From assembly GCA_049670505.1 (NCBI GenBank), contig JBATTK010000143.1, positions 1-16,534 of the forward strand: DNA of 16,534 bases, in the 5' to 3' direction. Origin of the DNA: JBATTK01 sp049670505. GTDB taxonomy: Bacteria > Bacteroidota > Bacteroidia > Flavobacteriales > Flavobacteriaceae. This document shows, piece after piece, positions 1 through 5,982 of the stretch. The notes beneath the pieces were generated by a model, which did no database searches, had not been told where the DNA came from, and saw only the letters and a list, made by a program, of their open reading frames with translations. Made by a program: the position numbers and the translations under genes. Position 1 is the first letter of the stretch. Every line of letters starts with the position of its first letter.

Positions 1-23
1 AATCTAAACTAAAAACGTACATA

Positions 24-143
24 ATGTCCAAAGAGAAAGAAGGAAAGAAAAAATCAGGAAAAACAGAGGCCTCTAGCACGCCCAAAGAAAAAAAGGCGGC
101 CAAAAGGGCAAAGCGCGATGCAAAAAAAAATACGGCAGAATAG
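24..143 (+). CDS. Small lysine-rich hypothetical protein (39 aa)
   Basis: An ATG-initiated reading frame of 39 codons ends in TAG. The product is strongly basic, with lysine and alanine dominating, and begins MSKEKEGKKKSGK. It has no hydrophobic stretch and no cysteine, so it would be a soluble, probably disordered, possibly nucleic-acid-binding peptide. I do not recognise a named family, although short K/A-rich proteins are common in Flavobacteriia. The upstream 23 bases are too few to judge a promoter, and no clear ribosome binding site is visible. A poly-A-rich stretch could give such an open frame by chance, so the call is tentative. The next reading frame downstream is a broken cupin gene, so the neighbourhood gives no functional clue. 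Confidence 0.4.
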   Translation: MSKEKEGKKKSGKTEASSTPKEKKAAKRAKRDAKKNTAE

Positions 144-176
144 AAGTGGAGAGACCATCAATTTCATTATTCAAGG

Positions 177-533
177 ATGAAGAATGCTTCGGCCGAGGAA
201 TCTATCAGGTTTAATGTGGTAAACCTATTAGAATTCAGTTCCAATGCCATAGTTCTAAAAAACATCAAGGTTATAAATGCCTGTACAGTACAGGCATTGA
301 CATTTGATTTTTGCAAGATATTGGCACTAAAAAAATTTCCCTGATGCGAGATTTGTCCATATTATCGAAGGAAAAGCCGAAGTAGTGATTTATAATAATT
401 CAACTTTTATGCTTAATGGTGACTCAATCCTTATTCCGGCATTACCACTAGCTCAATTAAAGCAAATCTAAAGTTCAATATGATATATCTGTACGACCAT
501 TTAAAGCATATATTTTACTTGAAAAACTTCTAG
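177..533 (+). pseudogene. Frameshifted cupin-domain protein (relic)
   Basis: Three consecutive frames together read as one small cupin protein. The first segment starts at ATG 177 (MKNASAEESIRFN...) and stops at TGA 342-344. The second resumes one base later in phase at 340 (PDARFVHIIEGKAEVVI...), with the HIIEGKAEVVI beta strands and the GDSILIPA turn typical of the conserved C-terminal cupin motif, and stops at TAA 469-471. The third continues from about 450 (SSIKANLKFNMI...) to TAG 531-533, matching how such cupins usually end. The first shift fits a one-base gain in the A-run or C-run at 329-341. The second lies near 447-450. Joined length would be about 117 residues, close to the usual 100-120 for stand-alone small cupins. 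The metal-binding histidines cannot be placed securely. Two sequencing errors in one short gene are the alternative to true decay. Confidence 0.65.
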
Positions 534-666
534 TGTCCAGAAGTGAAAATAACATTAAAACTGAACCGCCTTAAAAATAGACCAATTTTGGATTCATTTA
601 ATAATGTCCTATGACCAGTGCATTGTTAGTATTGGATTTGATTAGCTCATAAAAGTAAATCCGCGA

Positions 667-1320
667 ATGGAAACATGTTTCAACTATTTATTTCCATATT
701 GGAGTCTTTCACGATCAAGAGCCATAAAATGGATGGTGGCCATAGTTTTTGTGATAATGTTCTTGGGGTGCAATTATACTGCCTTTGAAGATAAAAATAG
801 CCAGATAAGCGATGTGCTTGCTGAAAGCGAAAATGTGGTCGACATTATTCCCACTGGCATGTCATTACCTAACCTGCATACCATTGAAGACATTATAGAA
901 GGAAATCCTGAATTCAATGCAGTTGAGGACATACTTAAAACATATGGCGCGTTCGGTTATCTAAGAGAGTTGAAAGCAGTCACTCTCCTTTTACCAGTGG
1001 GAAATGAGTTCGACTTAAAAACCTGCAAATACCTTGAGGCTGTATATACAACAAACGGGACAAAGGGTATTGTAGATGTTTTTCTTTCACATGCAATAGA
1101 TGGTAGGTATGACAAGGCAACAATTATTTCAAAAACAGGGGCAGAAGGGTTAAAGGTTACAACGCTTAACAAACACTCAATTATCTTTTTATCGGATGAT
1201 AATGGGTTACACCTCGTTTCTGATAGTACCGTACATTCTAGAATTAAAATCTTCAATCAATTCGCAACCAATGGTATCATTCATGGAATCGAACATTGGC
1301 TGATTCCATGTTACAAATAG
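667..1320 (+). CDS. Fasciclin (FAS1) domain putative lipoprotein
   Basis: The protein is 217 residues. Residues 16-34 form a signal peptide, with a basic stretch (RSRAIK) followed by a hydrophobic core ending FLGC, so Cys35 is a plausible lipidation site, although Phe rather than Leu at -3 is unusual. Residues about 70-213 look like one FAS1 domain: an early NPEFNAVEDIL helix, a VTLLLPVGNEF strand corresponding to the H1 box (FTxFAPTNxAF in the family), an FLSHAIDGRY segment at the usual xxYHxxxGxY position, and an ending GIIHGIEHWLIP that matches the H2 box. FAS1 domains act in adhesion or extracellular protein interactions, and in Bacteroidota they are often exported lipoproteins. The H1 box is divergent. 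Met23 (733) is an alternative start that would still keep a short signal peptide. No promoter consensus is evident upstream. Its substrate or partner is unknown. Confidence 0.7.
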   Translation: METCFNYLFPYWSLSRSRAIKWMVAIVFVIMFLGCNYTAFEDKNSQISDVLAESENVVDIIPTGMSLPNLHTIEDIIEGNPEFNAVEDILKTYGAFGYLRELKAVTLLLPVGNEFDLKTCKYLEAVYTTNGTKGIVDVFLSHAIDGRYDKATIISKTGAEGLKVTTLNKHSIIFLSDDNGLHLVSDSTVHSRIKIFNQFATNGIIHGIEHWLIPCYK

Positions 1321-1346
1321 GCAAGAAAATTTCAATTTATGATATG

Positions 1347-1386
1347 TGACCAACTAATAAACTAAATCAGTTATTCTTATTGGTCA
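1347..1386 (+). repeat. Inverted repeat after the FAS1 gene
   Basis: The arms TGACCAA (1347-1353) and TTGGTCA (1380-1386) are perfectly complementary, and the inner bases (TAATAA / TTATT..TTA) extend the stem with bulges. It lies 27 bp after the FAS1 stop codon. No T-run follows on the + strand, so it is not a classical intrinsic terminator. It could be a 3'-end protecting hairpin or a protein site. Confidence 0.4.
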
Positions 1387-1499
1387 ATTGAAAAGAGTGT
1401 AGGATCAATCAACTAAATATTCAAACCTCTCTTCGATTAACTTCTATATTAAAAAACAAAAAGCGAATCAAAAGGAAAACGATAATATCAGGTATGAAA

Positions 1500-1526
1500 A
1501 CAAAAAAGAGGGCTTACGCCCCCTTT
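1500..1526 (-). terminator. Intrinsic terminator of the 40-aa ORF
   Basis: Read on the - strand, AAAGGGGGC - GTAA - GCCCTCTTT forms a nine-pair stem (one G-U) with a four-base loop. Six T residues follow the GC core, then G and more T. It starts 14 bp after the stop codon of the small ORF at 1541-1663, which is the expected place for its terminator. Confidence 0.7.
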
Positions 1527-1540
1527 GATATTCTTCGTGC

Positions 1541-1663
1541 TTAAGAAAATTTAATAAGCTTTAAGCCCATGTGCCGACGATGGTTTCTCCAACTTTCGTG
1601 ACGTGTTAATGGTCTTTCAATACTAATACTTTTCTCTTCTGACACTTTCTTTGCATGCTTCAT
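1541..1663 (-). CDS. Small basic hypothetical protein (40 aa) with own promoter and terminator
   Basis: The ATG at 1663 (complement) opens a 40-residue frame ending in TAA. The sequence AAAAGGA lies 4-5 bases before the ATG, a better ribosome binding site than most genes here have. The product begins MKHAKKVSEEKS, is rich in Lys, Arg and His (central TRHESWRNHRRHMG), and has no signal peptide or membrane segment. A TATCTTTG box matching the Bacteroidota -7 consensus lies 69 bases upstream, and a good intrinsic terminator lies just downstream. The three signals together make a complete transcription unit and argue against a chance ORF. An alternative is that the unit is a small regulatory RNA and the frame is incidental. 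I do not recognise the protein. Arg/His-rich peptides of this size could bind RNA or ribosomes, but that is speculation. Confidence 0.55.
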   Translation of the reverse strand: MKHAKKVSEEKSISIERPLTRHESWRNHRRHMGLKLIKFS

Positions 1664-1731
1664 ATAATCCTTTTCATAAATATTATGTTAAGGGCGCAAT
1701 ACGCACTCTTATATACACATCTTATAATACG

Positions 1732-1739
1732 CAAAGATA
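1732..1739 (-). promoter_or_regulatory. -7 box (TATCTTTG) of the 40-aa ORF
   Basis: On the - strand the sequence is TATCTTTG, an exact fit to the Bacteroidota -7 consensus TAnnTTTG. No clear TTTG element sits 19-21 bases upstream. Transcription would start near 1725 and give a leader of roughly 60 bases before the ATG at 1663. Confidence 0.45.
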
Positions 1740-2256
1740 GTTGAAACCTTACATCTTTGGGGTAAGTTTAACATACCGCTAAGACCGATAAATTAGGGCA
1801 TACGAGCTATTTGGAAATTTAAATATTTAACTCCGCTCTTCTGCCGTTAATACCCTTTGAAACCGATTATCCTACTCGTCAATGCCCACTCCTAGAATGC
1901 CTCGATTAAGCTTAAAAAGCCCTTTTAGTTTAAAATGGCCCTTATCGGAGGCTAAGGTTGCTTTGTCCTGAAATCTCGTAATTTATGGCTAAAATCATTA
2001 TGGTTTCCAGTTCTAGAAAACGGCCGTTTTAAGGGCATGTTACCAATTGTGAATTTTCTTTTCCGGAAGTGTCCCATTCTTGGTCTTTTTTAGTAGTTTC
2101 CGTTATTAACCTTTTATGGGAAAGTTCTGGACGACTTTTAGGCGACCTAGGTCACCGACCATCCTATGCGTCTTTAAATTTTTAAAGATCAAATAATTAA
2201 ATTCTTTTGAAATTTTAAATCTGAAGAGTTTGTTGTACCTATGTTATACCCAAGTT
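1740..2256. other. Gene-free stretch between small ORF and tRNA terminator
   Basis: About 0.5 kb with no ORF longer than about 30 codons that looks like a protein on either strand, no additional TAnnTTTG promoter box, and no hairpin followed by a T-run. I also saw no copy of the tRNA 3' end that would mark an integration site. It does contain a perfect 14-bp palindrome, AAAACGGCCGTTTT (2017-2030), and a 16-bp near-palindrome, GGCGACCTAGGTCACC (2141-2156, one mismatch). Base composition is less AT-extreme than the other gaps here, so it may be a decayed gene that I cannot recognise. Confidence 0.4.
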
Positions 2257-2287
2257 AAAAAAGAAAAGCTCCCGGTTTCCCGGAAGC
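2257..2287 (-). terminator. Intrinsic terminator of the tRNA-Val transcript
   Basis: On the - strand GCTTCCGG - GAAA - CCGGGAGC makes an eight-pair stem (one G-U) with a GNRA-type loop. TTTTCTTTTTT follows. It starts 17 bp beyond the tRNA 3' end, so it ends that transcript. Confidence 0.85.
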
Positions 2288-2303
2288 CTTGTTTTCATTG
2301 ATG

Positions 2304-2378
2304 TGGGCCCTACTGGATTCGAACCAGTGACCCCCTGCTTGTAAGGCAGGTGCTCTGAACCAACTGAGCTAAGAGCCC
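2304..2378 (-). tRNA. tRNA-Val (anticodon TAC)
   Basis: The cloverleaf is complete over 75 nt. The acceptor GGGCTCT pairs with AGGGCCC. The D arm is GCTC-AGTTGGTTCA-GAGC, the anticodon arm is CCTGC-CTTACAA-GCAGG giving anticodon TAC (valine, codon GTA), and the T arm is ACTGG-TTCGAAT-CCAGT. The discriminator base is A and CCA is not encoded (CAT follows), so CCA must be added after transcription. It is a single tRNA with its own promoter and terminator, placed downstream of folC on the same strand. Confidence 0.95.
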
Positions 2379-2407
2379 CACTATAATTCCTTAAAGTATT
2401 CGAACCT

Positions 2408-2423
2408 CCCAAAAGCTCTTGGG
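2408..2423 (-). repeat. Near-palindromic hairpin in the tRNA leader
   Basis: CCCAAGAGCTTTTGGG on the - strand can fold with CCCAA/TTGGG arms. It sits between the tRNA promoter and the mature tRNA, 30 bp upstream of the tRNA 5' end. No T-run follows, so it is more likely a leader structure removed during tRNA processing than a terminator for folC. Confidence 0.35.
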
Positions 2424-2472
2424 ATACGTCAAATCCCTATCACCTGAACAATGTTACTTGCAAAAGCGGATG

Positions 2473-2504
2473 CAAATATAGCATAGTTTTTAGTTAAGCC
2501 AAAA
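2473..2504 (-). promoter_or_regulatory. Promoter of tRNA-Val (TTTTG-N19-TATATTTG)
   Basis: On the - strand TTTTG (2504-2500) is followed after exactly 19 bases by TATATTTG (2480-2473). This matches both elements of the Bacteroidota housekeeping promoter (-33 TTTG, -7 TAnnTTTG). Transcription would begin near 2466, about 88 bases before the tRNA. It is the best full promoter match in the window. Confidence 0.65.
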
Positions 2505-2520
2505 GAAAAATCAGAAAAAA

Positions 2521-3732
2521 TCAAAGCACCTCGGCTACCGTAAAAGTACTTCCCCCTACGAAGACAAAATCAGTATCCGAGGCATTTTTTAAAGCTGCTT
2601 TATAGGCAGCACTCACACTGTCATAACCCTTTCCTTCCAAACCATATTCTACAGCTTTTTCTTTGAGAATTTGTATGTCCAGACCTCTTTGTACCGCAGG
2701 TTTCGAAAAATAATAAACGGCTTCTTTTGGAAAAAAAGGAAATATACCCTCTAAATTTTTATCAATTGCAAATCCTATGACCATATGCAGTCTATCAAAA
2801 CGCTGTTGTTGAATCTGTTCCATTACCTGAGATAACCCCTCACTATTGTGCGCCGTGTCGCAGATAACATCAGGGTTATTTTGAAGTACCTGCCATCTAC
2901 CCATCAATCCCGTATTTTTTACCACGTTTTGCAGTCCGGCCTTAATATGTTCCGTATTTACCTTAAATGTCCCCAGTTCTTGTATTGTCGCTAATACCCC
3001 CTTTATATTTTTGGACTGATAATTTCCTAAAAGCGATGTTTCATAAACCGTGTGTATCTCTTTACCGGCAAATGTAATCCTTGATTTTTTTTCTTGGGCA
3101 ATGAATCTAAAGATATCTGCTGTTTCTTCTTGATATTCACTGATGACAACAGGGATATCCTGTTTTATAATCCCTGCCTTTTCTCTTGTAATTTCTGCTA
3201 AAGTAGATCCCAGGACATCCATATGATCATAACCAATATTAGTAATTAGGGAAACTTCAGGGGTAACAATGTTGGTAGAATCCAAGCGTCCTCCCAAGCC
3301 AACTTCCACCACCGCAATATCCACTTCCTTCTTTGCAAAATAACTGAACGCCATGCCAACTGTCATTTCAAAAAAAGACAGTTTGTTTTTGTTGAAGAAG
3401 GGTTGGTTATCTTCAATAAAACTGACCACAAATTTTTGATTGACGGACTTTCCATTGATTTTAATACGCTCACGAAAGTCTTTTAAATGGGGGGACGTAT
3501 AAAGGCCTACTTTATATCCTGCTTCCTGTAAAACAGAAGCCAACATATGGCTGCTAGAGCCCTTACCATTGGTCCCCGCTACATGTATACTCTTGAATTT
3601 TTCCTCCGGATTGTCCAGAAAATCGGAAAAGGATTTTATCGTATCCAACTTGCCGTTTAATGCGAATTTTCCTTGTTCCTGATACATTGGAAGCTGTTTA
3701 AACATCCAATCCAAAGTTTCTGCATAGGTCAT
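2521..3732 (-). CDS. folC: Bifunctional folylpolyglutamate synthase / dihydrofolate synthase
   Basis: FolC is a cytoplasmic ATP-dependent ligase of the Mur ligase superfamily. It joins glutamate to dihydropteroate to make dihydrofolate and then extends the gamma-glutamyl tail. The protein is 403 residues from the ATG at 3732, in the usual 400-440 range. The P-loop HVAGTNGKGSSSH lies near residues 50-61, followed by the family motifs TSPHL, a VEVGLGGRLDSTN segment, ITNIGYDHMDVLG, and a C-terminal domain with CDTAHNSEG and FVGGSTFTVAEVL. The open frame extends six codons upstream to a GTG at 3750. I prefer the ATG because its protein begins MTYAETLDWMF like other FolC proteins, and because a -7-like box lies at 3752-3759. 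It follows tonB by 31 bp and is the last protein gene of the - strand cluster. Confidence 0.93.
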   Translation of the reverse strand: MTYAETLDWMFKQLPMYQEQGKFALNGKLDTIKSFSDFLDNPEEKFKSIHVAGTNGKGSSSHMLASVLQEAGYKVGLYTSPHLKDFRERIKINGKSVNQKFVVSFIEDNQPFFNKNKLSFFEMTVGMAFSYFAKKEVDIAVVEVGLGGRLDSTNIVTPEVSLITNIGYDHMDVLGSTLAEITREKAGIIKQDIPVVISEYQEETADIFRFIAQEKKSRITFAGKEIHTVYETSLLGNYQSKNIKGVLATIQELGTFKVNTEHIKAGLQNVVKNTGLMGRWQVLQNNPDVICDTAHNSEGLSQVMEQIQQQRFDRLHMVIGFAIDKNLEGIFPFFPKEAVYYFSKPAVQRGLDIQILKEKAVEYGLEGKGYDSVSAAYKAALKNASDTDFVFVGGSTFTVAEVL

Positions 3733-3751
3733 GTAATACCAATTAAGCACG

Positions 3752-3759
3752 CAAAGGTA
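3752..3759 (-). promoter_or_regulatory. Possible folC -7 box (TACCTTTG)
   Basis: TACCTTTG on the - strand fits TAnnTTTG. It sits just after the tonB stop and 20 bases before the folC ATG, so folC could be expressed separately from tonB. At the -33 position I see only a T-run without the G, so the match is partial. Confidence 0.35.
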
Positions 3760-3763
3760 AAAC

Positions 3764-4660
3764 CTATTCGCCTAATTTAAAATTAACGACCACAAATCCT
3801 ACCTGCTGGCTAGGGGCATTGGAGTCCAGATTCCATTTATGTTTAAAAGCGGTCTTCTTTGCAGGATCCAATAAACAAGGGTGATTGTTGGTGGTTCCTT
3901 TAACGCCGGGCGTTGCACTAATTACTTTTCCATTCCTATCCACAACAATTTTCACCACTACCCTGCCTTCTTCATTACAATCGTGTGGTACTTTCCCCTT
4001 GCTTACAAGCGATCTGCCGTTTAATCCGAAACCTCCAGTTCCATCCCCGGAACCAGGACTGCCATAATAACTGGTAGCATAGGGATTACCATCAGGACTA
4101 CCTTTATCCCCCGCTTTGGTATCGTTGCCTTCCGATCCGGAGGCGGTTCCATCGGGCTTGTTCAACCCCCCCATTAAGTCGTCCAACTTATTCTTTTTTG
4201 CTTCTTGTTCCTTTCTCGCTCTTTCTTCGGCATCCCGTTTCTCCCGGGCTTCCTTTTCCGCTTTGGCCTTTGCCTTCTTTGCTGCGTTATCTGCTTTTCG
4301 CTTTGCTTCCCGTTGTTGCCTTATTTTAATGGATTCCTCTCGCTCTTGGGTCATAACCTTTTCCGTTGGAGCTGCCTCTTCGGCTACCTCCTCGGGCATC
4401 TCTTCCTTGACCTCTTCCACCAGCTGCTCCTTAACAGTTGGCTCCGCAGGTATATCATTAGGCTTCGACCGTATTTTTTCTTTGGGCTGCTCTTTACCGC
4501 TACCAAAATCCGTGGTCCCGAAATTCACTGAAATACCCCTCTCAATGGGGGGATCCAGATAGGTTAGACCTATATAAAAGAGCAAAAGCAGTAGTACACT
4601 TAACAGTAGTGTTGTAAGTGTAAAGGATTTTTTCTTGTGTCTCGTATCTAATAGCGACAT
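3764..4660 (-). CDS. tonB: TonB-type energy transducer
   Basis: TonB spans the periplasm and passes energy from the ExbB-ExbD motor to outer-membrane TonB-dependent transporters. The 298-residue protein has a short basic cytoplasmic tail (residues 1-12, RHKKKS), one transmembrane helix (about 13-35), then a long Glu/Lys/Ala-rich linker (about 55-160) predicted to be helical or coiled coil. A Gly/Ser/Asp-rich hinge follows (about 160-215), then a C-terminal domain (about 220-298) with GRVVVKIVVDRNGKV and a final VNFKL strand, as in TonB domains. Cys228 and Cys262 in that domain could form a disulphide. The linker resembles TolA, so a TolA-like role is the alternative. It follows exbD on the same strand but after a 177-bp gap, unlike the tight exbB-exbD spacing. 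Large antisense ORFs here are shadows of the biased linker codons. Confidence 0.85.
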   Translation of the reverse strand: MSLLDTRHKKKSFTLTTLLLSVLLLLLFYIGLTYLDPPIERGISVNFGTTDFGSGKEQPKEKIRSKPNDIPAEPTVKEQLVEEVKEEMPEEVAEEAAPTEKVMTQEREESIKIRQQREAKRKADNAAKKAKAKAEKEAREKRDAEERARKEQEAKKNKLDDLMGGLNKPDGTASGSEGNDTKAGDKGSPDGNPYATSYYGSPGSGDGTGGFGLNGRSLVSKGKVPHDCNEEGRVVVKIVVDRNGKVISATPGVKGTTNNHPCLLDPAKKTAFKHKWNLDSNAPSQQVGFVVVNFKLGE

Positions 4661-4722
4661 TATACCAATTTAATTTAAAAAAATGGTATTCAAAATCTGA
4701 ATCATTTTTTTCTTCAGACCAT

Positions 4723-4746
4723 ATAAAAATCTAGGCATAACCTAGA
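4723..4746 (-). terminator. Possible weak terminator between exbD and tonB
   Basis: On the - strand TCTAGG - TTATG - CCTAGA is a perfect six-pair stem with a five-base loop followed by TTTTTATAT. The stem has only half G-C pairs, so termination would be partial. It lies in the 177-bp gap downstream of exbD, which otherwise holds no convincing gene. The only frame there is 22 codons long. Confidence 0.35.
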
Positions 4747-4837
4747 CCCTGGTTCTATTTATGGAGAAATATGTCCGTCCCTGTCAAATGGATAAAAAAG
4801 GAAACGAATTATAGGTGATATAATGAGGCTAACAGCA

Positions 4838-5224
4838 TTAGTTGGGTCTTACCGCAAGGATAACTTTATAATTATTCCTATTGGCAATGTCCATAACATT
4901 TACGGCCTCTTTAATAGCTACACTTTCTTCTGCCCTAAGAATAATAGTGGGTTTCTCTTGGCCTTCCAGTGCCTTTTTTAGTTCAATTTCTATGTATTCT
5001 CCATTAATTTTTTCACTGTTCACAAAATACTCCAAATCCTTGTTGATGCTGACGGATACATTTTGCGTATTGGTCGATTTTCCTTTGGCCTTGGGTAATA
5101 ACAAGTCCAGCGCATTTGGGGAGTTGGACGTTAACATAAAGAAGACCAGCAATAAGAAAACAATATCCGTCATTGACGACATACTGAAATCCGGGCTCAC
5201 CTTATTTCTACCTTTCAATTTCAT
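4838..5224 (-). CDS. exbD: ExbD biopolymer transport protein
   Basis: ExbD forms the proton-conducting dimer inside the ExbB pentamer and couples proton flow to TonB. The protein is 128 residues. Its cytoplasmic N-terminus contains SPDFSMSSMTDIVFLLLVFFML, in which the single transmembrane helix spans about 18-34 and Asp20 is the conserved protonatable aspartate (DIVFLLL motif). The rest is a small periplasmic domain ending VILAVRPN. The length is slightly below the common 130-145. The start ATG is 9 bp after the exbB stop, so the two are co-translated. Only one exbD copy is present here, although many Bacteroidota loci carry two. Confidence 0.93.
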   Translation of the reverse strand: MKLKGRNKVSPDFSMSSMTDIVFLLLVFFMLTSNSPNALDLLLPKAKGKSTNTQNVSVSINKDLEYFVNSEKINGEYIEIELKKALEGQEKPTIILRAEESVAIKEAVNVMDIANRNNYKVILAVRPN

Positions 5225-5233
5225 ATTTCAGTG

Positions 5234-5926
5234 CTAAATAGGTTCGTTCAACAAATCTAGGAACTCAACAGCATTGGCTTCCATTTTATGAACCACTTTG
5301 TCTGTTCTATTCACCAAGTGATTGTACCCTATATAGGCTATAATACCGACTATAAGACCCGCTACGGTAGTGGTCATGGCCGTATATATTCCCGATGCCA
5401 GGGAACCCATTTCTGCCTGTCCCCCACTAGACGCCATTTCATGGAAAGCTAAAATCATACCTATAACGGTTCCTAAGAAACCGATCATTGGCGCAGCACC
5501 GGCAACAGTTGCCAGAACACTTACGTTTCGTTCCAATTTATATACTTCCAAAGTACCGGCATTTTCAATTGCGGTATTAATATCATCCAAGGGTTTTCCT
5601 ATTCGGGAAACCCCTTTTTCGGTCAACCTTGCTACAGGTGAATCGGTCTGGGCACAAAGTATCTTTGCAGCTTCCAATTTTCCGTTCATCACATGGTCGC
5701 GAATTTGGTTCATAAAGTTTTTATCAATTTTTGAAGCTGCTTTAATCGCGAATATCCGTTCAAAATAAATATACATGGCTACGAACAACAGCACAAACAA
5801 CACTGCAATGATGACGATACTGCCTGCACCCCCATTAACTATTAAATCTATTACGGAAAGTGTTTTTTCCTCCGATATGGCTTCTCCAATTTCGGCCTCC
5901 CCTGCGAGGTCTTGAAACATTAACAT
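5234..5926 (-). CDS. exbB: ExbB / MotA-TolQ-ExbB family proton channel
   Basis: ExbB is the inner-membrane pentameric scaffold of the TonB motor. The 230-residue protein has an N-terminal periplasmic segment, a first transmembrane helix at about 36-57 (SIVIIAVLFVLLFVAMYIYF), a cytoplasmic loop, and two further helices in the conserved part. Those begin with VAGAAPMIGFLGTVIGMILAF and continue to GIYTAMTTTVAGLIVGIIAYIGY, which carry the family's GLLGTV-like and TAMTTTxxGL motifs. ATG codons occur at residues 1 and 3, and either is possible (start 5926 or 5920). No Shine-Dalgarno sequence is seen, only an A-rich stretch. It is 56 bp downstream of nhaD, and the gap contains two palindromes. Confidence 0.93.
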   Translation of the reverse strand: MLMFQDLAGEAEIGEAISEEKTLSVIDLIVNGGAGSIVIIAVLFVLLFVAMYIYFERIFAIKAASKIDKNFMNQIRDHVMNGKLEAAKILCAQTDSPVARLTEKGVSRIGKPLDDINTAIENAGTLEVYKLERNVSVLATVAGAAPMIGFLGTVIGMILAFHEMASSGGQAEMGSLASGIYTAMTTTVAGLIVGIIAYIGYNHLVNRTDKVVHKMEANAVEFLDLLNEPI

Positions 5927-5936
5927 ATATTTTCTT

Positions 5937-5957
5937 TTATTAAGGTTGCCTTAATAA
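5937..5957. repeat. Perfect inverted repeat upstream of exbB
   Basis: The arms TTATTAAGG and CCTTAATAA flank a TTG spacer (nine perfect pairs). It ends 11 bp before the exbB ATG. On the - strand an A-rich sequence follows, so it is not an intrinsic terminator for nhaD. It could be an operator or a hairpin influencing exbB translation. Confidence 0.5.
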
Positions 5958-5961
5958 CGGT

Positions 5962-5977
5962 ATTTTATCGATAAAAT
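5962..5977. repeat. Perfect 16-bp palindrome downstream of nhaD
   Basis: ATTTTATCGATAAAAT is a perfect palindrome with no spacer, five bases after the nhaD stop and five bases away from the inverted repeat at 5937-5957. The two-fold symmetry is what a dimeric repressor site would show. AT-rich DNA gives such palindromes by chance more often, so the call is modest. Confidence 0.4.
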
Positions 5978-5982
5978 TATCC

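Noticed and set aside
957..1256. 99-codon - strand ORF inside the FAS1 gene
   Set aside because: Antisense shadow of the FAS1 coding frame; no family features and no promoter.
2017..2030. AAAACGGCCGTTTT as an intrinsic terminator
   Set aside because: A perfect palindrome leaves no loop, and there is no upstream gene or extra T-run on either strand; kept only as a palindrome note.
2304..2378. tRNA-Val as an integration site of a mobile element
   Set aside because: No integrase gene and no second copy of the tRNA 3' end sequence seen in the window.
3733..3750. GTG start adding six residues to FolC
   Set aside because: The ATG at 3732 gives the typical FolC N-terminus, and a -7-like box lies immediately upstream of the GTG.
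4205..4531. 108-codon + strand ORF antisense to tonB
   Set aside because: Hydrophobic Leu/Phe-rich product caused by reading the opposite strand of the charged linker; no start signals.
4116..4562. 148-codon + strand ORF antisense to tonB
   Set aside because: It mirrors the Lys/Glu/Ala-rich linker codons, giving a Ser/Ala/Phe-rich product with no domain. The - strand frame is clearly the TonB gene.
4670..4738. 22-codon - strand ORF between exbD and tonB
   Set aside because: Too short, AT-driven composition, starts inside the terminator-like hairpin and has no ribosome site.
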